Assembly (NCBI GenBank): GCA_003242275.1
Contig: QGUX01000154.1
Coordinates: 1-8,418 of the forward strand
Reading direction: 5' to 3'
Origin: Pseudomonadota bacterium
GTDB taxonomy: Bacteria; Pseudomonadota; Gammaproteobacteria; Steroidobacterales; Steroidobacteraceae
Length of the DNA stretch: 8,418 bases
Within the stretch, counting starts at the first letter, position 1, and each line of letters opens with the position of its first letter. This document shows positions 1-7,270 of this stretch, piece by piece. A program made the position numbers and the translations under genes. Under the pieces are notes generated by a model. That model did no database searches and had not been told where the DNA came from. It was given only the letters and a program-made list of their open reading frames with translations.

Positions 1-1290
1 CCCCAGTGGGGTCCTTTGGGAAAGGCCCCCGCCGCTCTGCAGGTAGGCCTCCGGGTCGGTGGCCAGCTGCGCCACGTTGGCGATGCTGAAGCCGGCGATG
101 GGCGAGATGAAGCCGCCCGCCGGCACCGTCGTGCCGCTCTCGTCGGAGAACACCGCCCAGTTCACGCCCAGGTTGGCCGCCTTGTCGGTGCTGACCTCGG
201 CGATGATCGTTTCCAGCAGCACCTGGGCGCGCGGGATGTCCAGCTTGTCGATGATGGCGATCAGCTCGCGCATCATCTTCGGCGGCGCGGTGACGATCAG
301 CGCGTTGGTGCTGGGCTCGGCCAGGATGGTGATGCTGCGGTCCACGGCCGCGGTGCTGACGCTGGCGGCCGCGGGCGCGGCGCCTGGCGTGGCGCCGCCG
401 GCGGCGGCCACGGCCTGCGCCTGCGCCACGCCGGTGGCGAATTCCTTCAGCAGCGGCGCCAGCTGCTCGGCGTCGCCGTGCTTGAGGTAGATGACCTCGG
501 GCTCGCCGCCGCCCTCGGCCAGCGGCGTGTCCAGCGCCGTCACCCAGGCCGCCACCTGCATGCGCGCCGCCGGCTCGCCCACCACCAGGATGCTGTTGGT
601 GCGCTGGTCGGCGGTGACGCGCGGCGCGATGCCGGCGGCGGCGTTGGCCGCCTGCTGCTGGCCGCCCATCAGCTGGGTGAGCGTGTCGACCACGTTGCTG
701 GCGGTGGCGTACTGCAGCGGGATCACCTCCAGGTCGCTGCCGCTGGTGGTGTCGACCCGATCGATGATGTCGCGCATGCGCTGCACGTTGGCGGCACGGT
801 CGTTGATGATGATCTGGTTGGTGCCCGGCACGGCCTGCACCACGCCGTACTGCGAGCGGAACTGGTTCAGCACCGTGGCCACCTGCTGGGCGTTCACGTT
901 CCGCACCGTCACCACCACGTGCACCATCTCGTCCGGGCCCACCTGCGGGCCGAGCGCCCGGCCGGGCATGGTGCGCGCATTGGCCTCCTGCACGATCTTC
1001 ATGGTGTTGCGGCCGGCCGGCAGGGCCGCCAGGCCGTTGACCTGCAGGATGGAGAGGAAGGCGTCGTAGTACTCCTGCGGCGTCATCGGCCGCCGGTTCA
1101 CGAAGGTGATCTTGCGGGTGGCCGCGGCCGGATCGGGAATGAAGGTGATGCCGGTGACGTCGCTGACCGAGCTGGCCACCACGGCCACGTCCGTGTTCTG
1201 GAAGTTGGGGGTCAGCGAGCTGTTGGGAGTCTGCGCGCCGGTGACACCCGCGCACAGCAGCGCGACGCACAGCAGGATCCTGGTTCTCAT
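1..1290 (-). CDS. gspD: Type II secretion system secretin GspD (partial, C-terminus beyond window)
   Basis: This is the N-terminal 430 codons of the outer-membrane secretin, which forms the exit channel of the type II secretion system. The frame is open from the ATG at 1290 to the left edge. Residues 1-19 look like a Sec signal peptide, with cleavage likely after TGA at 17-19. Next comes an N0 domain (about 28-100: FQNTDV, GITFIPDP, EYYDAFLSILQVNG), then N1 (about 122-183: VVTVRNVNAQQVATVL, NQIIINDRAANVQRM), N2 (about 186-255: PLQYATASNVVDTL, TNSILVVGEP) and N3 (about 265-352), which carries an Ala/Gly-rich insertion at about 285-316. The secretin core begins at RAQVLLETIIAEVS (354-367) and NLGVNW (373-378). 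Most of the barrel is missing. The gene starts 2 bases after the gspC stop, with GAGG five bases before the ATG inside gspC, so the two are co-translated. The family call is firm; the last dozen residues before the edge are not recognisable. Confidence 0.93.
   Translation of the reverse strand, partial: MRTRILLCVALLCAGVTGAQTPNSSLTPNFQNTDVAVVASSVSDVTGITFIPDPAAATRKITFVNRRPMTPQEYYDAFLSILQVNGLAALPAGRNTMKIVQEANARTMPGRALGPQVGPDEMVHVVVTVRNVNAQQVATVLNQFRSQYGVVQAVPGTNQIIINDRAANVQRMRDIIDRVDTTSGSDLEVIPLQYATASNVVDTLTQLMGGQQQAANAAAGIAPRVTADQRTNSILVVGEPAARMQVAAWVTALDTPLAEGGGEPEVIYLKHGDAEQLAPLLKEFATGVAQAQAVAAAGGATPGAAPAAASVSTAAVDRSITILAEPSTNALIVTAPPKMMRELIAIIDKLDIPRAQVLLETIIAEVSTDKAANLGVNWAVFSDESGTTVPAGGFISPIAGFSIANVAQLATDPEAYLQSGGGLSQRTPLG
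8..29. repeat. Hairpin-forming sequence at the left window edge, inside gspD
   Basis: GGGG (8-11), T, CCTTT (13-17), loop GGG, AAAGG (21-25) and CCCC (26-29) can form nine base pairs with one bulged base. A smaller palindrome, CCCCA-G-TGGGG, occupies bases 1-11. The sequence is within the reading frame of gspD, where the encoded residues are not recognisable as secretin. Confidence 0.4.
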
Positions 1291-1299
1291 TCTTACCTC
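1291..1299 (-). promoter_or_regulatory. Ribosome binding site of gspD within the gspC 3' end
   Basis: Read on the minus strand, GAGG (1299-1296) lies five bases before the gspD ATG (1290-1288). The TAA stop of gspC (1295-1293) sits between them. The stop-start arrangement TAA-GA-ATG implies translational coupling and fixes the gspD start. Confidence 0.7.
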
Positions 1300-2222
1300 G
1301 CGCTTTCCGCGTCAGGGCCGGGCTGTTCGCCCGCCGGGTTCTCGGGGCCGGGCTGCGCCACCAGCTGCTCGGCCTCGCTGGCGATCTCGGCCAGGTTCAG
1401 CACCAGCTCCTGCGGCACTCCATTGCGTTCCACGGTCACGCGCGCCTCGGCGGCGCCGGACAGCGAATCGAAGACATCGCGGCTCCTGGCCTCGTCGTTG
1501 AGTTCGACGCCGTTGATGGCGGTGACCAGGTCATTGTTGCGCAGTCCCAGGCGCGCGAAGGCGGCGGCGTTGGGACCGGCGGTCACGCGGATGCCGCGCA
1601 GCCGCCCATCGACGATGACCGGGGTGCGGTGCATGATCTGGCCGATCAGGGAGGGATTGCCCCGGATGGCCTGCTCCACGCGCTGCACGGTCACGGCGGC
1701 GGTGTTGGCCGGCGGGGGCGGCGGGGCGAAGCTGATGGTGGCCAGTTCCGGCAGTGGCAGCGATTCGATGGTGCCGCCCCGGTCCAGCAGCACCCGGTCG
1801 ACGTGCACCGCGTGCAGCTTCGCGCCCCCGGGCAGGGGGTCGCCGACCTTCTTCAGCTCGATGGTGTTGGGCGCCGTGCCGATCATGGCCATCCCCTGCT
1901 TCTCGTCGGGGGAGGCCACCACGCCGGCCAGGACCAGCCGCATCGAGGTCACGGGCGCGTCGGCGCCGGCCGCGGGGGCGGCCTGGCCGAACAGGTTGGC
2001 CCGAAGGATCGAGGGTACGTCGACCACGTTGCGCACGGGCGTGGCCGGCGTCACGGAATCGGGGATTTCGGTGGCCGGCGGCAGGGTGAGGTCCAGCAGC
2101 AGGAAGGCAAAGCGCACCCCGACCAGCACCACCAGCACGTATGCCACGGGACGCGGAAGGAGGGCGAGAAGCCGGCTGCCCAGCTCGCCGTCGAAACGCA
2201 GCGTTTGAGCCACGGTGGCCAT
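1293..2222 (-). CDS. gspC: Type II secretion system inner-membrane protein GspC
   Basis: GspC links the inner-membrane platform to the secretin and takes part in substrate recruitment. The 309-residue protein is close to the usual family length and shows the expected order: a short cytoplasmic N-terminus, one membrane segment at about 25-47 (PVAYVLVVLVGVRFAFLLLD), a periplasmic homology region at about 73-158 (LRANLFG, MRLVLAGVVAS, GDPLPGGAKLHAVHVDRVLLD), and a PDZ domain at about 195-279 (GIRVTAGPNAAAFARLGLRN, NDLVTAINGVELND). The last 20 residues form a Pro/Glu/Gly-rich tail. It is the first gene of the leftward operon, directly before gspD; GspC's homology region is known to contact the secretin N0 domain. 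The start is uncertain: the ATG at 2222 has AGG directly against it, whereas an in-frame GTG at 2213 lies eight bases after AGGA and may be the real start. Confidence 0.92.
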   Translation of the reverse strand: MATVAQTLRFDGELGSRLLALLPRPVAYVLVVLVGVRFAFLLLDLTLPPATEIPDSVTPATPVRNVVDVPSILRANLFGQAAPAAGADAPVTSMRLVLAGVVASPDEKQGMAMIGTAPNTIELKKVGDPLPGGAKLHAVHVDRVLLDRGGTIESLPLPELATISFAPPPPPANTAAVTVQRVEQAIRGNPSLIGQIMHRTPVIVDGRLRGIRVTAGPNAAAFARLGLRNNDLVTAINGVELNDEARSRDVFDSLSGAAEARVTVERNGVPQELVLNLAEIASEAEQLVAQPGPENPAGEQPGPDAESAR

Positions 2223-2232
2223 CCTAAGGGGT

Positions 2233-2262
2233 ATTATGATGGTCAGGCGATTGAGCCCTCAA
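2233..2262 (-). promoter_or_regulatory. Candidate sigma-70 promoter of the gspCD operon
   Basis: On the minus strand a -35 element TTGAGG (2262-2257, four of six consensus bases) is followed after 18 bases by a -10 element CATAAT (2238-2233, five of six). Transcription would begin near 2226, leaving only a few bases before the annotated ATG and about a dozen before the alternative GTG. It lies in the only gap upstream of gspC, and its -35 is half of an inverted repeat shared with a candidate clpS promoter. Confidence 0.45.
2251..2262. repeat. Inverted repeat TTGAG-CC-CTCAA between gspC and clpS
   Basis: A perfect inverted repeat with 5-base arms and a 2-base centre sits between the divergent genes. 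Its arms supply the TTGAG core of the candidate -35 elements on both strands, so it may be no more than two back-to-back -35 boxes, or an operator that affects both operons. Confidence 0.4.
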
Positions 2263-2279
2263 GCAATCGTTCGTTAAAC
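2251..2279 (+). promoter_or_regulatory. Weak candidate promoter of clpS-clpA
   Basis: TTGAGC (2251-2256) could serve as a -35, with a poor -10 TTAAAC (2274-2279, three of six) after 17 bases. A better -10 hexamer, TATTAT (2232-2237, five of six), exists farther upstream but has no -35 at normal spacing; the hexamer best placed, TTGAGC at 2205-2210, is 21 bases away. A clpS promoter must lie in this short gap or inside gspC, but neither option is convincing. Confidence 0.2.
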
Positions 2280-2295
2280 CTCGGTTAGCCCGCCA

Positions 2296-2625
2296 ATGAG
2301 TGCCGCACATGATCATCCGGGAGAGCAGGGCCACACCTCGGTCGTGGTCGAGGAGGCCGCGCCGGAGGTCAGGAACCCGCCCCTCTACAGCGTGGTCCTG
2401 CTGAACGACGACTACACCCCCATGGAGTTCGTCGTGGATGTGCTCGAGCGCTTCTTCCGCATGGATCGCGAGACGGCCACGCGGGTGATGCTCGAGGTGC
2501 ACATGAAGGGCAAGGGCGTCTGCGGCGTGTTCACCTACGAGATCGCCGAGACCAAGGTTGCCCAGGTGGTCAGCTATTCACGTGACAACCAGCACCCGCT
2601 GATGTGCACGCTGGAGCAGGCCTAG
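2296..2625 (+). CDS. clpS: ATP-dependent Clp protease adaptor ClpS
   Basis: ClpS binds N-terminal Leu, Phe, Tyr or Trp (bacterial N-degrons) and delivers the protein to the N-domain of ClpA for degradation by ClpAP. The 109-residue product matches E. coli ClpS almost throughout its core. After a flexible, variable N-terminal 25 residues, which in this family is needed for delivery, come [20 protein letters not shown] (31-50), [16 protein letters not shown] (65-80), ETKVAQV and [10 protein letters not shown] at the C-terminus. The N-degron pocket residues are present: the NDD triplet at 37-39, TPM at 41-43 and His69. There is no clear Shine-Dalgarno sequence before the ATG, which is the only sensible start. 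clpA follows after 24 bases, so the two form an operon. Confidence 0.98.
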   Translation: MSAAHDHPGEQGHTSVVVEEAAPEVRNPPLYSVVLLNDDYTPMEFVVDVLERFFRMDRETATRVMLEVHMKGKGVCGVFTYEIAETKVAQVVSYSRDNQHPLMCTLEQA

Positions 2626-2636
2626 GGTTTTGCAGC

Positions 2637-2643
2637 GAAGGAG
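2637..2643 (+). promoter_or_regulatory. Strong ribosome binding site of clpA
   Basis: GAAGGAG ends six bases before the clpA ATG (2650-2652), in the 24-base gap after the clpS stop. It fixes the clpA start and contrasts with clpS, which has no clear site. Confidence 0.85.
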
Positions 2644-2649
2644 CAGACC

Positions 2650-4934
<2,285 letters not shown>

Positions 4935-4938
<4 letters not shown>

Positions 4939-4949
4939 GAACGGCCTAG
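4935..4949. repeat. Inverted repeat spanning both stop codons of convergent clpA and infA
   Basis: CTAGG (4935-4939) and CCTAG (4945-4949) are perfect 5-base arms around a 5-base loop. They include the TAG stop of clpA (4936-4938) and the TAG stop of infA (4948-4946 on the minus strand). A second possible hairpin, CGGCC (4942-4946) with GGCCG (4951-4955), overlaps it, so only one can form at a time. Neither is followed by a T-run, so these are not typical intrinsic terminators. No other terminator is visible between the two genes. Confidence 0.35.
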
Positions 4950-5164
4950 CGGCCGCGGTAGACGATGCGGCCCTTGGTCAGGTCGTAGGGGGTCATCTCC
5001 ACCGTCACCGTGTCGCCGGTGAGGATGCGGATGTAGTTCTTGCGCATCTTGCCGGAGATGTGGGCCGTGACGATGTGGCCGTTCTTCAACTGCACGCGAA
5101 ACGTCGTGTTGGGAAGCGTCTCGATCACTTCGCCTTCCATCTGGATCGCGTCGTCTTTGGCCAT
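4946..5164 (-). CDS. infA: Translation initiation factor IF-1
   Basis: IF-1 binds the A site of the 30S subunit during initiation and works with IF-2 and IF-3. The 72-residue product has the standard family length and is nearly identical to E. coli IF-1: [20 protein letters not shown] at the N-terminus, then [20 protein letters not shown] and [20 protein letters not shown], ending GRIVYRGR. It is a single OB-fold. The start is secure by homology, although the Shine-Dalgarno sequence is poor (GGGA three bases before ATG). It lies downstream of aat on the same strand, separated by 73 bases that could hold its own promoter, and ends 7 bases from the clpA stop. This clpA-infA-aat order and orientation match E. 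coli, which also has a serine tRNA gene between clpA and infA; there is no room for a tRNA here. Confidence 0.99.
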   Translation of the reverse strand: MAKDDAIQMEGEVIETLPNTTFRVQLKNGHIVTAHISGKMRKNYIRILTGDTVTVEMTPYDLTKGRIVYRGR

Positions 5165-5183
5165 GCGTCCCGTTCAATGCTGC

Positions 5184-5239
5184 AAAAGAGGCCGCGGATT
5201 CTGCATAAACCGCGCCGCCAACGCAACGAGGACGGCCTC
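5184..5239 (-). terminator. Possible weak terminator or attenuator between aat and infA
   Basis: On the minus strand GAGGCCG (5239-5233, overlapping the aat stop codon) can pair with CGGCCTC (5194-5188), which is followed by TTTT (5187-5184). The stem is seven perfect pairs, but the loop is 38 bases and the T-run is only four, so this is weak as an intrinsic terminator. It could reduce read-through from aat into infA. Confidence 0.25.
5198..5226 (-). promoter_or_regulatory. Weak candidate promoter of infA
   Basis: On the minus strand TTGCGT (5226-5221) and CAGAAT (5203-5198) are spaced by 17 bases and match three and four of six consensus positions. The position, about 35 bases before the infA ATG, is sensible for a separate infA promoter. 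The match alone is weak. Confidence 0.25.
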
Positions 5240-5951
5240 AGGCGCGCCGTGGCGGCCGGCCGCCGTCCGCCGCAGGGGCGGCACCGGCCCGGCCGCCTGA
5301 GGCAAGGAATTCAATGAACTGGCTGCGGGGCATGGGCCGGCTGCCCAGGCTGCGCAGGTGCCCGGAGGGCATCTGGCAGTCGATCAGCTCGATGCCCAGC
5401 GCCGGGCAGTTCTCGACCAGCCAGGACAGCGCGGCCTTGGAGGCGTCGGCCCGGCGGCTGAACATGGACTCGCCGCTGAACACCCGCCCGGACTTCACCC
5501 CGTACAGCCCGCCCACCAGCTCGCCGTCCGCCCAGCACTCCACGCTGTGCGCCATGCCCAGCCGGTGCAGCCCGATGTAGGCCTCGCGCATCTCCGCGGT
5601 GATCCAGGTGCCCGGGGCGTGCCGGCGGGGTCCGGCGCAGGCGGCGATGACCTCGGCGAAGGCGGCGTCGTGGGTGATGCGGAACTCGCCGCGCTTCAGG
5701 CGCTTCGCCAGGCTCCTGGAGCGGTGGAACTCGGCCGGCCAGAGCACCTCGCGCGGGTCCGGCGACCACCACAGCACCGGTTCGCCCTCCGAGTACCAGG
5801 GAAAGATGCCGCGCGCATAGGCGGCGGCCAGGCGCTCGGGCGAGAGGTCCCCGCCCACCGCCAGCAGCCCGGGCGGGTCCTGGAGCGCCTCGGTGACCGG
5901 CGGGAACCAGTCCGGCGGCTCGTCCCCGGTGAGCCAGGCGAGCCGGGTCAT
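5238..5951 (-). CDS. aat: Leucyl/phenylalanyl-tRNA--protein transferase
   Basis: Aat transfers Leu or Phe from aminoacyl-tRNA to proteins that begin with Arg or Lys, creating the N-degrons read by ClpS. At 237 residues it matches the usual length (234 in E. coli). Family hallmarks are visible: GLLAVGGDLSPERLAAAYAR (28-47) leading into GIFPWYS and WWSPDPR, then TWITAEMREAYIGLHRLG (115-132), HSVECW, GGLYGVKSGRVFSGESMFSR (147-166) and LIDCQMPSGHLRSLGSRPMP (189-208). Glu161 in GESMFS and Gln193 in DCQ align with the catalytic-site residues reported for E. coli Aat (Glu156 and Gln188). The last about 18 residues are an Ala/Gly/Pro/Arg tail. Its ATG overlaps the stop of the upstream gene in ATGA, and no Shine-Dalgarno is visible, so translation probably depends on coupling. 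clpS and clpA, which act downstream in the same pathway, converge from the other side of infA. Confidence 0.98.
   Translation of the reverse strand: MTRLAWLTGDEPPDWFPPVTEALQDPPGLLAVGGDLSPERLAAAYARGIFPWYSEGEPVLWWSPDPREVLWPAEFHRSRSLAKRLKRGEFRITHDAAFAEVIAACAGPRRHAPGTWITAEMREAYIGLHRLGMAHSVECWADGELVGGLYGVKSGRVFSGESMFSRRADASKAALSWLVENCPALGIELIDCQMPSGHLRSLGSRPMPRSQFIEFLASGGRAGAAPAADGGRPPRRA
5251..5264. repeat. Perfect 14-base GC palindrome in the aat 3' end
   Basis: GGCGGCCGGCCGCC is fully self-complementary. It lies in the codons for the low-complexity tail of Aat, with another 8-base palindrome, GGCGCGCC, at 5241-5248 close by. It may form a hairpin near the end of the aat message, or may simply reflect the base composition. 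Confidence 0.4.
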
Positions 5952-7186
5952 GCGCGGTGGAAGGGCGTGTGGGCCGCGGCGGCCCGGGCGTAGCGGTCCA
6001 CCGCGACGCGTTCCTCCTCGAGGAAGCGGGCGATGGCCTCGCGGAAGCGCTGGTCGGCAATGTAGTGCGCCGAGCGTGTCAGCGTGGGCTCGAAGCCGCG
6101 CACCAGCTTGTGTTCCCCCTGCGTGCCCGGCTCGAAGCGCGCCAGGCCGCGCTCGATGCAGTAGTCGATGCCCTGGTAGTAGCAGGCCTCGAAGTGCAGG
6201 CTGTGCATCTCGTCCTTCGCGCCCCAGTACCGGCCGTACAGCGTGTCTTCGCCCGCGAGGAAGATCGCCGCGGCCACGGGATCCTCGCCCCGCATCGCCA
6301 GCTTCACCATGAAGGCGTCCGGCAGTGCGCGCGCGATGCGCTCGAAGAAGGCGTGGTTCAGGTAGGGCTCGTGGCCGTGCAGGTGGAAGGTGCGCTCGTG
6401 CATCCTGAAGGCGAAGCGCAGCTCCGCCGGCGTGATGTCGTGGCCGTGGCGGGTATGGAAGGCGATGCCGCCCTCGGCGATGCGCCGCCGCTCCCGGCGC
6501 ACCTGCTTGCGCTTCTCCGAGCGCATCTGCCCGAGGTAGTCCTCGAAACCGGCGTAGCCGCGGTTGCTCCAGTGGAACTGCACGTCCTCGCGCGACAGCC
6601 AGCCGGCGGTGGTGAAGGCCCGGTGTTCCTCCTCCGGCAGGAACAGCGCGTGCGCCGAGGAGAGTCCTTCGGAGCGGCAGCGCTCTTCGAGCGCCGCGAC
6701 CAGCAGCCGCCTGAGCGCCGTCGCGTCGTGCCCCGGCGCCGTCAGCAGCCGCGCCGCGTTCACTGGCGAGAACGGCACCGCCACCACCAGCTTGGGGTAG
6801 TAGGCCAGCCCGTGGCGGGCGTAGGCCTGCGCCCAGGAGAAGTCGAACACGAACTCGCCCCAGGAGTGCAGCTTGCGGTAGGCCGGCGCGGCGGCCACCA
6901 GTTCCGTGCCATCGAAGGCGGCGAGGTGGGACGGGATCCAGCCCGTGCCCGGGCCCACGCAGCGGGTGTCCTCCAGCGCCGCCAGGAACTCATGCCGCAG
7001 GAAGGGGCAAGTGGTGCCGGCGAGCCGGTTCCACGACGCAGCCGGCACGTCGCCGATGCTGCCGAGTTCGCGGATCTGGATGGACGGGCGCCCACGCTCC
7101 GGGAGGGTCATCCTCACCGATGCTAGAGGCCGCGCCGCGGCGCGTCGAGGGGAGGCGTCCACCCTGTCGCGGGAGATGTCCTGCAA
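5948..7186 (-). CDS. Predicted N-acyltransferase of the COG3146/DUF482 (GNAT/FemAB-like) family
   Basis: The 412-residue protein belongs to a widespread family of predicted N-acyltransferases (COG3146, Pfam DUF482/FemAB-like) whose substrate is not established to my knowledge. Family motifs occur in order: PFLRHEFLAALE (61-72), GTGWIPSH (80-87), HSWGEFVFDFSWAQAY (107-122), YYPKLVVAVPFSPV (129-142), QFHWSNRGY (203-211), the basic SEKRKQVRRERRR (223-235), DTLYGRYWGA (314-323), HFEACYYQGIDYCIERGL (331-348) and FEPGTQGEHKLVRGFEP (351-367). No signal peptide or membrane segment is seen, so it should be cytoplasmic. Its TGA overlaps the aat ATG, an arrangement that implies co-translation. Start: TTG at 7186 follows GGAGGAG at good spacing; an in-frame ATG at 7111 would remove 25 poorly conserved residues but has GAGG directly against it. 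The family is firm, the function unknown. Aat has a related GNAT-like fold, so an aminoacyl or acyl transfer role is an inference only. Confidence 0.9.
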   Translation of the reverse strand: MQDISRDRVDASPRRAAARPLASVRMTLPERGRPSIQIRELGSIGDVPAASWNRLAGTTCPFLRHEFLAALEDTRCVGPGTGWIPSHLAAFDGTELVAAAPAYRKLHSWGEFVFDFSWAQAYARHGLAYYPKLVVAVPFSPVNAARLLTAPGHDATALRRLLVAALEERCRSEGLSSAHALFLPEEEHRAFTTAGWLSREDVQFHWSNRGYAGFEDYLGQMRSEKRKQVRRERRRIAEGGIAFHTRHGHDITPAELRFAFRMHERTFHLHGHEPYLNHAFFERIARALPDAFMVKLAMRGEDPVAAAIFLAGEDTLYGRYWGAKDEMHSLHFEACYYQGIDYCIERGLARFEPGTQGEHKLVRGFEPTLTRSAHYIADQRFREAIARFLEEERVAVDRYARAAAAHTPFHRA

Positions 7187-7190
7187 CCGG

Positions 7191-7197
7191 CTCCTCC
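7191..7197 (-). promoter_or_regulatory. Ribosome binding site supporting a TTG start for the COG3146 gene
   Basis: On the minus strand GGAGGAG (7197-7191) precedes the TTG at 7186-7184; the GGAGG part is six bases away. This is the best Shine-Dalgarno match for that gene, and favours the TTG over the ATG at 7111. Confidence 0.55.
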
Positions 7198-7229
7198 ATA
7201 TTGCCGGCAGCGCGCGCGGCCGTGCGGCC

Positions 7230-7235
7230 TACAAT
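7230..7235 (+). promoter_or_regulatory. Candidate -10 element of the flippase gene
   Basis: TACAAT matches the -10 consensus at five of six positions in the gap between the divergent genes. No good -35 lies at 16-18 bases; TTGCCG (7201-7206) is 23 bases away. An inverted repeat GGCCG-TG-CGGCC (7218-7229) abuts the -10, and CCGGG-GAA-CCCGG (7238-7250) covers the expected start of transcription near 7242. These may be operator-like or just GC-rich sequence. Confidence 0.35.
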
Positions 7236-7270
7236 CGCCGGGGAACCCGGGAGCCCGCGCCACCCACCTG

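Noticed and set aside
1245..1290. GspD as a lipoprotein because of Cys residues in the signal peptide
   Set aside because: The residues before each Cys (LL-C) do not match a lipobox, which needs a small residue at -1. A signal peptidase I site after TGA fits better.
16..2208. A 730-codon open frame on the plus strand
   Set aside because: It lies antisense to gspD and gspC, both confirmed by domain motifs in order. Its translation is rich in Arg, Gly, His and Ala and resembles no family; long shadow frames are expected in GC-rich coding DNA.
2224..2502. A 92-codon minus-strand frame over clpS and the gap
   Set aside because: It is opposite the strongly conserved clpS and would begin inside it; no family resemblance.
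4939..4945. A tRNA gene between clpA and infA, as with serW in E. coli
   Set aside because: Only 7 bases separate the two stop codons, so no tRNA can fit.
5957..7126. A 389-codon plus-strand frame opposite the COG3146 gene
   Set aside because: The minus-strand frame carries all the family motifs in order; this one is its shadow.
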